From: Argentina anserina
Lineage: Eukaryota; Streptophyta; Magnoliopsida; Rosales; Rosaceae
DNA length: 64,000 bases
Assembly (NCBI RefSeq): GCF_933775445.1
Contig: NC_065873.1
Coordinates: forward strand, 2,294,001-2,358,000
Direction: 5' to 3'
Each line of letters starts with the position of its first letter. The first letter of the stretch is position 1. A program made the position numbers and the translations under genes. Under the pieces are notes generated by a model. The model had not been told where the DNA came from. It did no database searches and saw only the letters and a list, made by a program, of their open reading frames with translations. This document shows positions 11,759 to 21,822 of the stretch, piece by piece.

Positions 11759-13017
11759 TGTAATACCCCGAATTTTCGAATTTGATTTATATAAATTCTT
11801 GTATATTATTAAACTTGGAATTTGAATAAAAATCGCATTTTTCTTGTTCTCATCGATGTAAAACGAAACGAAACCAATCACAGAAAATTAAATTGAAAAA
11901 CGTTAAGTTTTATGTGACTTGAGAGTTGACTTTTATTTCGTCACTCGTCTTTGAAAAATTCTTCACGGAAGTTGTAGAGCTTGTCGATACGAGTTCGTGG
12001 ACATGCGGTGCACCTTAATCGGACGTCGTATGTGAAAATTATTATCGATGGAAGTTGGTTTTCGATTTTGGAAGGCTATAAAATGACTTTTTTTTGAAAC
12101 TTCCCAAAAAAATCAGTTTTTCCCCGGTTTCTCTCTCCTCTCCCCCGACTCTCTCTCCCGTCGCCGCACCCTCCTCCGACGAACTCCCTCCTCCGTGCAC
12201 GACATCACCGGCGTCATTAGGACCGCACGGCCGAGCCACATTGATCTTTGGCAACGACAACCCACCCTACGTCGTGACGCGTCGCCGCCGAGGTAACACA
12301 GCAGCAGCTCTGACAAAATCGTCGTCGCCGGCGACGCTGGAGCTCGGGGCCACGATGACGAGTCTTCCCCCTTCCTCTTAGGCACAATTCCACCGGTGGT
12401 GAGGCTCGAATCGAGCCGCTTTAGCTCCGTTCTCCTCTCTTCAATCTGAGACTTTGCGGTGGCGATTCCGGCGGTTTCCAGTCGGCTTGGGATGAACTGA
12501 AGGTATGGTTGTGGAGTTTTAGTCAGAGGTGGTGGTGGAGCACGTGCCGCCGTCTGTGGTGGCGCGTGAACAGTAAAAGATGCGAACAATAATTTCGTGA
12601 ACATTTATCTTTAAATGTCATCAGTATTTTTTTGTATGCGATATATGTTATACTATTGGTTTACTCATACAAGCTGCAAAGCTTATCGGGTTTGTGTTTA
12701 CAATCCCGGTGCATCTATTCGATGATGTAAGAGATAATTCTGTAGGTGTGGATTAGCAGAATTAGAGGGCTTACTCTGAAGATTGTCAAAGTTTATTTCT
12801 TCTATTTGTGGTGAGGATTAAGAGAATTTTACATTTTTACTTGTTATAATACTTGAATTGCAAATTGGTTATGTTTAATCAAATCGATTGAGTCGTACTA
12901 TAAACTCAGTTTCGATACACTGTTACTATAATATGATTTCAATATATTTGAGATTGTTTTAGAGTTTTCATGGCTTTGATTTCGATTTTTATCATTCAAA
13001 ATTTCGGGGCTGTGACA
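11759..13017 (+). mobile_element. Solo LTR, plus orientation, inserted in the LINE
   Basis: The sequence starts TGTAATACCCCGAATTTT and ends AAATTTCGGGGCTGTGACA. Flanks are CTCAC (11754-11758) and CTCAT (13018-13022), a near-perfect 5-bp target duplication. Joining the flanks restores the order of the LINE reverse transcriptase. It shares with the other long LTRs in this window the block GTTGTAGAGCTTGTCGATAC (about 11972), a TATA box, a GC-rich leader and the motif CGTGAACAGTA. At 1,259 bp it is much shorter than related copies (2.2-3.2 kb), because the middle tandem-repeat section is missing. No internal region or second LTR is present. Confidence 0.85.
12077..12083 (+). promoter_or_regulatory. 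TATA box of the solo LTR
   Basis: TATAAAA follows the conserved block that ends in TTTTCGATTTTGGAAGGC. Other LTRs of the family have a TATA element at the same place (for example 28039-28045 and, on the minus strand, 39237-39244), so it is the likely start region for LTR-driven transcription. Confidence 0.6.
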
Positions 13018-13339
13018 CTCATAAAAACTGATGAGAAATCTAGTAGTCTGCATGACATAAATTGGGATGACAGAAGTAACAGATTGGATTAAAGTGAGTC
13101 TACCAGCAAAGTTAAGAGTCTTATTTTTCCAACTAGTTAATCTACCTTGAGTTTTATCAAACAAACCATCATATGTTTGTTTGTTGATCGGAGAATGAAC
13201 TAGAGGTATACCAAGATATTTTCCCAAATTAGCAGTCAAGGGGAGCCACAAGTTCTACTAATATCATTAGCAAGCCTTCTATAAGTGTTAGGAGAGCAAA
13301 ATATAAAAGATTTCTTATAACTAAGAGCTTGACAAAATA

Positions 13340-13834
13340 TGTTGAGCGCATATATGACGTCACAAATATCAATGAATTTAGATCACACAATCATTACTCA
13401 CATATGTTTTTAAGCGTCTCTCCGACCAGTCACTATTGAAAAAGAGTCAATTGTGTAATAGACTGATATGATATTCGAGTGATATTCTTAGAAGTTGTAC
13501 ACACGGCGAGTTGCTATTGGGATAGCTGAGATGTCATAGAGTGAAAAATATTTACCAACAGTGTTCGCATTGAAATTATTAAGTACAGTAATATTATTTG
13601 CTCGCACGGTAAAAAATGAAAACCACCATAAAGACCTTACCATAAAAAGAGAAAGTAAAAGAAAGAAATAAAAATAGAAAATCAGAAACGGATCTCTAAT
13701 GCAAAAAAATTACACAAATCTGATGCGGGGGTTTTGATTAGAGAGCTGGCACCAGAAAACCAGAGCCGGAAGTAAATCACTGAACCTTTCTCCGATACGG
13801 TGAACCGCCGCCGGCTACCGGCTCCGTTCATGCA
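13340..13834. other. ZFPL1 upstream region
   Basis: Non-coding DNA between the truncated LINE and the ZFPL1 start. The last 150 bases are GC-richer and probably 5' UTR. No element ends are recognised. Confidence 0.45.
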
Positions 13835-16800
13835 ATGGTCGTCTGCAAATGCAAGAAGGTAAACCTCTCTCTCTCCTCTTCTCTCCTTCAATATCAACTT
13901 TCAGTTTCGTGATTTAGAAGCTTGAGATTTAGATCGGGTCGGATTTCTTAGTTTCCGATCTCGGAAAGTTAGGTGGAAATGTTCCGGTATTGGCATTTGA
14001 GGTGTGGATTGGACTGGTTTAGATAATTGAAGCTCCGATTCAGGTTGTGATTTTTGACTTGAATTGTGGAATTTGGTGTTTCAGGCTACGAAGCTGTACT
14101 GTTTCGTGCACAAGGTTCCGGTTTGTGGAGAATGCATTTGTGCTCCGGAGCATCAAATATGTGTGGTGAGTTTTGTTTTTGGATATTGATTATGTTTGTC
14201 ATTGTTGATGTCAATTTCAGCTCTGCCTGGATTCGTAAGGATCATACTTTACTTGTAGATGTGATCATGTATACAGTAAGGTTGTTTTCGACACATTAAT
14301 CCGAGGTCTCGATGATAAAGGGGATACTTGTTGATCATAAGTTTACTTATATTCATGTGTATAGAAGAGATAAATTGGTGAACATAATGTATGAAACCTG
14401 TAGGTGCATACATATCATTAGACTTTGTTTGGCCAGTTAATGTTCTCCGATAATGTTTTAGGCCTAGGTGGGAAACTAGAACTAGAAATGATTTATAGGT
14501 GCCTTGGCTTTGGGCTGAGGTGTTACCAGGATGGGGGTTGGCACAAGTATAGAAGCATTCAGAGTGATCTTTGTCTCTTTTAAGGCATGACCATTTTTAT
14601 ATATCATTTCTCGTAGATTCGTACGTACTCTGAGTGGGTGATAGATGGAGAGTATGATTGGCCTCCTAAATGCTGCCTATGTCGGGTTGCACTTGATGAG
14701 GGGACTGGCTCTGAAACGACTCGACTTGGTTGCCTACGTACGTGCTCTGCATATATAATTGCCACCCCTTGCATTATTTGTACATCTTGTTTTACTTATC
14801 TTTTGTTCAATTAGAAAGATTAATAAGTTGAACTTTTTTTTTTGTTAAATGTAGATGTTATACATACTAGTTGCCTGGTGTCACATATCAAGAGTTTTCC
14901 TTCGCATACTGCCCCAGCTGGATATGTCTGTCCTGGATGCTCCACATCGGTACGACTTTTTTGGAAGTCCATGGATATATGCTTTCATATTGTTGAATGG
15001 TGAAATTATGATCCCCGTTTCATAATTTCATTTATTTTTTTACATCTGAATGAACAAGTCGTCCTACAATATATGCTGTTCGTCATTGATTCTATATTGC
15101 CATTAGGGTTCTTTGGAGTGTAGAGTGAACTAAATCGGATACAAGCACATGACTGTGGACATGAGAGACAGAATTGCATTGTAGAAGTAACTTCAAGTTT
15201 ATAAAATAACAGAAATAATAATTATGGGTTACAGAAACCATGCATCAATAACATAGAAGTCAGTGGTGAAATTATTGTTGGATTCGTTGTACTAAAAATG
15301 TATATCACTTTAAACCCTTTTTAGCTCACTTGACCAGGTTGTAGACTTCAAATATAAGCCTGTAATATGATAAATTTGTAAGCTTGGCATAACATCCTCT
15401 CTATCTGTGATTGCTATCATTTGACTTATTCTGCCATCTTCTTGGGGTATTGATCTTCTAAAGTTAGAACGCCTTTTATTACGTGTATCCAAAACTTTGT
15501 GGCTTTGAATATTCAAAGTTAGTTTGTTTAACATGGATTTTTGTAGTGCAGATATGGCCTCCCAAGAATGTGAAAGATTCAGCATCCCGCCTTCATTCGA
15601 AGTTGAAGGAAGCTATTATGCAGGCAAGGCTCTGTCTAAATAATTATAAGGAAGTAATTTAATGTCAACGTGATTACAATTGCTTAACGTTGCTTCATAC
15701 GGTTGGTGCATGTTGCAAAATAGAACTTCCTTGCCATTTGAATGATAGGTGACACTTTATGTCAGTGTTGATGAATACTATTGATCTCTGAAATCAAACA
15801 ACAGTAAATGCATACAATTATCATATTACTATATTGAAGAACTATTGTGAAAGGAAAAAGGTCAAGGAAGTTGGCATTGGAATTATTTTGTTAGGAACAA
15901 CAGTCACTGGACTGTCCACTTAATATACATAGCTCATTATTACACTAGCAAGTTTTCGATCTCTTGAAAGTTTACAAGCGATTATTCTTTCTACCTCTTT
16001 TTGTTTGATTGTGTGTACAATCTGCCGTTGATTGAAACCTTCTGTTTTGCTTTCCATATGCTTGTAAAGGGATACCTGGTTTGCAAGATTTTTTGTCGCA
16101 TTATCCAGTGTTTCAGTGATTTGCTGGTTTATTGAATCCTATAACTTGCAGCTCCAAATCGTTAGAATTTCTTCTAAAACAAAACTCCCGAAAGGAAACA
16201 AAGATTCTTCCATAAACTGTAAATACCTCTAGATAAAATCTTAGTCCATGATTAAGGTCTTATAGTTAAATTCAGGAATAGTTATTCAAACTACAGTTCA
16301 ATATCCATTATCAATTGCAGAGATAATAAGGTGGAGCAATAGTAGTTTAATAAGAAAAGTTTATCCTCATATTGAATAGCTAATTTGTAGTGTAAAGTTC
16401 CTTACACAATACCTTCAAAAGATACGCTGCGAGGTAAATTTATGTTATAAGATCATGCGTAATTACTTATGGACTTTTCCTCTGCCTCATGCTTTAATGC
16501 ATTTCCACCTACATAGTAAGGATACATAACATTTATTTTGGCCTTTGATATTGACACTGATCTAAATAGTGGAACCAACAAAAAATTAGGGTATTAAGAA
16601 CTTATACAACTAGAAATTCTTGGCTGGGAAGCGGTTAACCTGTTTGTGGATGCAACTGCATGTATGTGTGTTTATTCTATACTATAGCATAATTTCATAT
16701 ATAATACAAAAGACTGCACTACCTCTGTGCTACTTTGTTTCCTGTCTATATAAATCTGCTTGCCTTGCACTTCATTTGTTCTTTAGGAAAACTTGGAGGG

Positions 16801-18335
16801 CTTCTCTATATAATGGATTGTTTGCTTTCTCTCTTTAGTTACAGTTGGACTGAATAGATCTACCCTACTATCATGCAGACTGGCTTGGAAAAGAACTTGT
16901 TCGGAAATCATCCAGTTTCATTGTCAGAGTCCCGTAGTCCGCCGCCTGCATTTTCCTCAGATGCAGGGCGGGAAAATATCGCAACTTCATCTTCGTTAGC
17001 AAAAGATGAATCTGGAGCAGGGTCTACTATACTTCAAGTGACAGACATAGTGGAGATAGAAGGTCCTAATTCAGCAGGGAATTTTATCAAAAGCACAAGC
17101 CCAGTTGGTGTAAGAGGAATTTTCTGCTCTCTACTCTGTGTGTGTGTGTATACCCCTTTAAGCATGTTTCATTTGTGTGTCTACGCCTTGAAATTTCGTT
17201 GTCCAGCTCTCTTATTGTCTTCTAATGTCTACCTTTTTTTTTCTCTTTTTTTATTGCAATAACTCTAGCCTGGTGCTACGACACGCAAAGGTGCATTCCA
17301 GGTTGAGCGTCAAAACTCTGAAATGTCATATTATGCGGATGATGAAGATAATCGTAAAAAGTATTCACGGAGGGGTAAGTTGAAAGCTCTTTCTCTCTGC
17401 CTTTAACTTTTTTGTTTTCTGATTAATTTCTGTCATCTGCTTAGCTTTCTTTATTTTTTATTTTAATCTTATAATTGAGCGGACTATTTGTTATCTTCTT
17501 CCAACTCGTTTTCTGAAGCAATAGGTCATTTCTTCAAATGTTTTGTACACCAGACAGTATTACAAGTGCTTCTATGAGGAGTATGAGCTCAATTGATGTA
17601 GGAGTACTAAAAACTTATCACTTCACTTGCCTAAGCAAGTGAAGTAATAATTGGTATTATTTTGCCTCCTGTTTTGAAACTGGAGTCAAATTTGAGGGGA
17701 TTATGGGTTACTCAGCCTAGATGAAGTGATAGTATTGAGAATTACCTTCTCACCTCCTTTTGTTTCTTTAATTAGAGAATATAGGTGTTTCTCACTATAA
17801 GGATATAGAACATAACAGAGCCTGTTTTGCTGCTCTTTCACCTGGTTGTGGTCAGTGTCTGGTTTCATTTCTTGAAGTTGTGCATTTTTTCATTCATGAG
17901 TATTACTCACGGGAAAATTTAATTGCAGGCCCATTCCGACACAAGTTTCTTAGAGCATTGCTTCCATTCTGGGGAAGTTCATTGCCAATTCTTCCAGTGA
18001 CTGCACCCCAGCGGAAAGATGGATCAATTGCAACAGATGCACCAGAAGGTCGTCCCAGACATCAAAAATCATCAAGAATGGATCCAAGAAAAATACTTCT
18101 TGTCATAGCAATCATGTAACGTCAATGAATTCTGGTTTCTTCTTTATTTTTATTTGTGTCTACATTATGCTTACTTAATTTTAATCTGTGACAAACAAGG
18201 GCAAGAAACTGATGTTGCTTATTAAATTGTATTACGTACTTGTGCAGGGCATGCATGGCAACTATGGGTATTTTGTATTACAGATTAGTGCAACGGGGTT
18301 TTGGCGATGAGACTCCTGATGGTGAGCAACAGTAA
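13835..18335 (+). CDS. ZFPL1: ZFPL1-like Golgi RING/B-box membrane protein
   Basis: Nine exons (13835-13858, 14085-14165, 14617-14737, 14855-14949, 15552-15623, 16879-17109, 17269-17374, 17929-18115, 18248-18335) give 334 residues. The N-terminus has a B-box-like set C4, C6, C14, H17, C22, C25, H31, C34. A RING-like set follows: C54, C57, C74, H76, H79, C82, C101, C104, with TAPAGYVCPGC as in animal ZFPL1. The middle is a long disordered Ser/Pro-rich linker. One hydrophobic segment at about 298-317 (LLVIAIMACMATMGILYY) leaves a 17-residue tail. In animals ZFPL1 is a cis-Golgi integral membrane protein; the plant role is inferred. The intron after exon 5 begins with GC (CAG|GCAAGG) instead of GT. 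Introns 4 and 5 are long (602 and 1,255 bp). Confidence 0.93.
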
Positions 18336-19039
18336 TCACGTATATGATGTATGATGGGACACAGGCGGGCGATGGTGTATTACCTCTTAATTTAGACCTT
18401 CTGGCCTTTTGCTGGTAAATGTTGTTTTTATTTTATTTTTGTCTGGACATGCTTCATTTTGTTAGTGAAACACACAAAGGACAGCAGAGTAGAAATTTAC
18501 ATTTCCGTGTTGATAGCAGTGAAATTTTATAAAAATCTTGGCCCATTTCCTCTCCTTTCCATTATTTTTGCATCTATATTAGAGTTGAATTGGAGAAGCA
18601 GGTTGAGCTGTTTGAACTGGGGGTTATTTTGTAGTCTATTCTTTCTATATGATCAATAAACTTGCTACGAGCTGCCTGAAATGCAGTAAGTTTCTTATGT
18701 TCCAATTTCTATATCATGGTTTTGCAAAAAAGATACTTTGACAATTTGGGTTATGCATATTTGTGCATGCACGTGTTTTTAAGTTGTGGTATCATGTTCA
18801 GTTACTGTGACCTATCAATCTATCATATATATTGTCAGTGAAATATAGCACTATAGTCATTAGTCCAGTACATCCATGAACCCGATTTCTGATGCCTTGT
18901 AGCTTCAACAGATAGAAACATTAGTTATGGATGGTTTATTAATGGTCTTACATTGAAAAGCTGACAAGCTTTGAGCTTCAGTAACTGAGTTGGAGCTCGC
19001 TTTGAAAACATTATTTGAAGCTTGAGCATGTTCCTATTT
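18336..19039. other. 3' flank of ZFPL1, with a block resembling 19.3-19.5 kb
   Basis: 3' UTR and intergenic DNA. The stretch around 18612-18660 (TTGAACTGGG.TTATTTTGTA) and text near 18740-18830 resemble 19345-19400 and 19450-19540. This suggests that an old tandem duplication carried the F-box 3' region with it. No intact gene is seen. Confidence 0.4.
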
Positions 19040-19330
19040 TTTTCAAGAAACCAAACTGCTTCCGTAAGTTTTCCTAGAAATCAAGCTGCTTCTGGTACTC
19101 ATCGCATTCTTCTGCTTATGCTTCTGCTTCAACCATATCGCCGTAGTGTTTTAGGGAAATTAGGCTCCCAGTATAACTGATGATAGTGCTGCATCGATGG
19201 TATTGGACACTGACGAACTCCATCGGTACCACCTCTTAGATCCAAAAACTTTTCTATAGCTGTCCTGAGCCCCAGTAGCCAGTGCTAATTGCATCTTTGA
19301 AAACTATACCATGTAAATTAACCAAAAGTA
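19040..19330 (-). pseudogene. Second copy of an F-box protein C-terminal fragment
   Basis: The minus strand matches, with stops and indels, the C-terminal stretch found at 19600-19870. Shared pieces include LDLRGGTDGV, the SLISLKHYG-like segment and the acidic end. The start of the copy near 19310 (ATGGTATA.TTTTCAAAGATGCAATTAGC) parallels ATGGTATATTTTTCAAAGATG at 19853-19833. It is a decayed tandem duplicate with no open frame. Confidence 0.6.
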
Positions 19331-20346
19331 TTCATGCTAAAAACTCTTTGAACTGGGTTATTTTGTATTTCTATTCAGTCTATTTGATAAAAAAAAATCT
19401 TAGAAATATGCTCCAAGTAGCTAAATTTGGACTTGTACATGACCGATTTACACACAAAACTAAATTTGGATATGCCTATTTCTCCCTAAAATGCTAAGCT
19501 GTTGAATCATGTACAGTAATTTTGACCTACATCACCTTATCTAGCCAGATAGCCACAAATGAACACCCTAGCAGGATCTCAATATTTATTTGGGTAGGTT
19601 CTACCACAATTCCGCCTCTGCTCTAAAAATTCTCAGAAACCAAGCTGATTCCAGGTACTTATCACACGCTTTCGCCTCAACCAAATTGCCGTAATGTTTC
19701 AGGGATATGAGGCTTCCCAGTACAACTGATGAGAGTCCAGTTCTGCATTGGAGAGCTTATCAGTTTCACATGAACACCATCAGTACCACCTCTCAGATCC
19801 AATAGCTCCGTTCCGAAACCCGCCGCTGATTGCATCTTTGAAAAATATACCATGTTCCCATTCACCACAACGACTCATAATCCGTCTTAAATTTATCACA
19901 CTGGCGTTCTATGCAGTACTCACGCACCCACGTTTTCTCTTTATAGTTTTTCAACACCCATATATCGATGAATGCATGATCGTCGACAACTACAGCATCC
20001 ACAAGGGCTAAGCAAGTAAGCATCCCCTCAGGTTAGCCAAGTTCAAGTCACAATTGCGTTGTCCTCCACTTCTTAATGTGGGATGAGGCGTCCAATAGAA
20101 CTCCACTTTCTTGAAGTCGAAGGAAACTATATTACTTTCTCCTTTAGTTTTCGGTTTTGTGGCAGCCACCCAATGCATGTCTCCACATGCAGTCGCATTT
20201 CTGAGAGTCAAATTACAAGGAACAACTGCAGGTATCACTCGCCATGAACTTGTGCCTAGTACAAGCACTTGAGCCACAAGGTTCTTGTACCGTGAATTAC
20301 CGCAAACACGAAGAATCTTGTGTGCGCCGATTGTTTCATCATATCC

Positions 20347-20561
20347 CACTACTAAAAATTGGGGCTACGGGGACATATATAATAGGGACATATATGCATT
20401 TGTCCCTATAAAATAACAAATAGAGACAAATAATGGTAAGTGTCCCCATTGTGAATTTAGGGACATGTAAGTGTGCCCATAATGAGTTTAGAGACATAAA
20501 AGTGTCTCAATTGATGATAAATAGTAGTACTAATACGAAAATAACAACCCTTCTTATAGTG
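20347..20561. mobile_element. Possible small CACTA-like element
   Basis: The stretch begins CACTACTAAAAATTGGGG and ends CCCTTCTTATAGTG, so both ends carry CACTA-type termini in inverted orientation. Inside, short GGGACA/TGTCCC motifs repeat in both orientations, as in CACTA subterminal regions. I see no clear 2-3 bp target duplication, so the call is tentative. Confidence 0.45.
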
Positions 20562-20569
20562 TAATAGGT

Positions 20570-20800
20570 ATTGTATAATATCAGTTTCTACGCACACGAC
20601 TTTGAAGGCTTTGACAACGACGAGGCTGCTGACGGTAACAAAATCCTTCGTATTCCCATTGATTTACAGATGAGAAATCGCCTCTCTACAACCTCGAGGT
20701 GGTTGAGCTCACCCTCTACGAAGATTCTCCACCTGGGTACAAGCCTCGGGCTTTCATTCACCAAGTCTAGCTCTTTCCTCTGCTGGTAAGTCTCTCTATG
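20570..20800 (+). other. Exon-like fragment of an unidentified gene inside the F-box pseudogene
   Basis: The plus strand reads ISFYAHDFEGFDNDEAADG, then with a frame change YNLEVVELTLYEDSPPGYKP and RAFIHQV. After that, TGCTG|GTAAGTCTCTC looks like a 5' splice site with intron-like T-rich DNA behind it. The text is protein-like and not part of the F-box protein, but I do not recognise the family. It lies between two copies of TGTGCGCCGATTGTTTCAT (20317-20335 and 20913-20931). Confidence 0.4.
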
Positions 20801-21150
20801 ATTCAATGGTTTCGAATTTGATTTACTTTGGGATCACGATCTGGGGTTTTTGAGGCTCGCGATTTAGTGTTTTTGGATTATAGATGTGGGACTTTTCTAA
20901 CTAGATTTGTGTGCGCCGATTGTTTCATGGCAAGCCAGTCGAAAAGCTCGCTGGGATGACATCTAATATAGGCTAGAGTTGGTGCCTCACTAGCAGGGAG
21001 CCCTAGAACTTTTCTCTTTAGAGGATCCAGCAAGAAGCTTGGACCTCCATAAGTAACATCTTTAAAGCAAATCAAGCTGCTGAAAACACAATGTACCACG
21101 TAGGTACGTATACTTCTGGCTTACAAGTTACAATGATCTATGAGACATGT

Positions 21151-21410
21151 TGTCACAACCCTGAAATTTCGAATGATAAAAATTCGAATTCGAAGATATG
21201 AAAACTCTAAAACAATCTCAAATATATTGAAATCATCTTATCATAACAGTGTATCGAAACTGAGTCTACATCATGACTCAGTTAACTTGAATAATACACA
21301 ACCAATGGAAATGTAAAATTCACTCAATCCTCACCATAAACAGCATAAAGAAATCTTCGACAATCTTCAGAGAAAGCTCTCTAATTCTGCTAATCCAGCA
21401 TAACTACCCT
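21151..21410 (-). mobile_element. LTR fragment (3' end only), minus orientation
   Basis: It begins TGTCACAACCCTGAAATTTCG, the reverse complement of the end of the 11759-13017 LTR. It stays similar for about 250 bases (AAACTCTAAAACAATCTCAAATATATTG, then the dyad around ACTCAG). Beyond about 21410 the resemblance is lost. No target duplication is visible. Confidence 0.6.
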
Positions 21411-21822
21411 AATTGTTTCATACTGGTCTTATCATACTGGCTAAGGGTTCTATGTCGATCTGTCTCATGTGTCGGTATATTGAGATTTCAAGCTAACACC
21501 AACTAGAAAGGGTGATATATAGGTCTACATATCAATGCACACTTTCATTCATGCACAATTAACAAAAGAAGCAAGAATAGCAATGCAAAGGAATAGAAAA
21601 TTAAAACTTACATAGCTAGTCGATCAGTTCAGTTTAGAGATTCTTTTCCTAGTGCGGAAAGTAAAGTTCTGCTGGAACATTAATTAGTTTCTCCTGATAA
21701 TGTCTACTCATTCCATGGATCAGCAAAATTACACATAATAGGTAAACACTGGGGGCCTTTTAACAGAGTCTTGAACCTTTACAATATGAATTATGAAGCC
21801 CTGTTAAAATCTATCCTAAAAT

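Larger units (their letters stand above)
10219..13339 (-). mobile_element. LINE (non-LTR retrotransposon) remnant, split by a solo LTR
   Basis: Minus-strand fragments follow the order of a plant LINE ORF2. The C-terminal part of reverse transcriptase is at 13330-13020 (LGKYLGIPLVHS, GRLTSWKNKTLNFAGRLTLI). After an insertion at 11759-13017 the same protein continues at 11758-11590 (KKVHLVLWDTVC, GGLGIKK). A zinc-binding RVT-associated region is at 11510-11270 (KWRVENGKKINFWHDVW) and an RNase H-like end at 10500-10219 (FRECNMVADVLAKN). Stops and frameshifts make it dead. The 5' two thirds (endonuclease and RT palm) are absent, which is the usual 5' truncation. The 3' end beyond 10219 is not sharply defined. 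Confidence 0.85.
19600..21110 (-). pseudogene. F-box protein (F-box-associated domain) pseudogene
   Basis: Minus-strand pieces of one plant F-box protein are in order. An N-terminal-side part is at 21110-20910 (DPLKRKVLGLPASEAPTLAY). A middle part is at 20349-20008 (GYDETIGAHKILRV, ATKPKTKGESNIVSFDF). The C-terminal part is at 20010-19600 (FIDIWVLKNYKEKTWVREY, then MVYFSKMQS, LLDLRGGTDG). A one-base shift near 20010 and another near 19865 break the frame. A roughly 560-bp foreign stretch (20345-20905) splits the middle, and the 5' end with the F-box itself is cut off near the LTR fragment at 21151. F-box proteins of this kind are SCF substrate adaptors; this copy is dead. Confidence 0.75.

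Noticed and set aside
12094..12604. Pro/Arg-rich frames in the 11759 LTR
   Set aside because: They lie in the GC-rich LTR leader. Related LTRs do not keep the frame.
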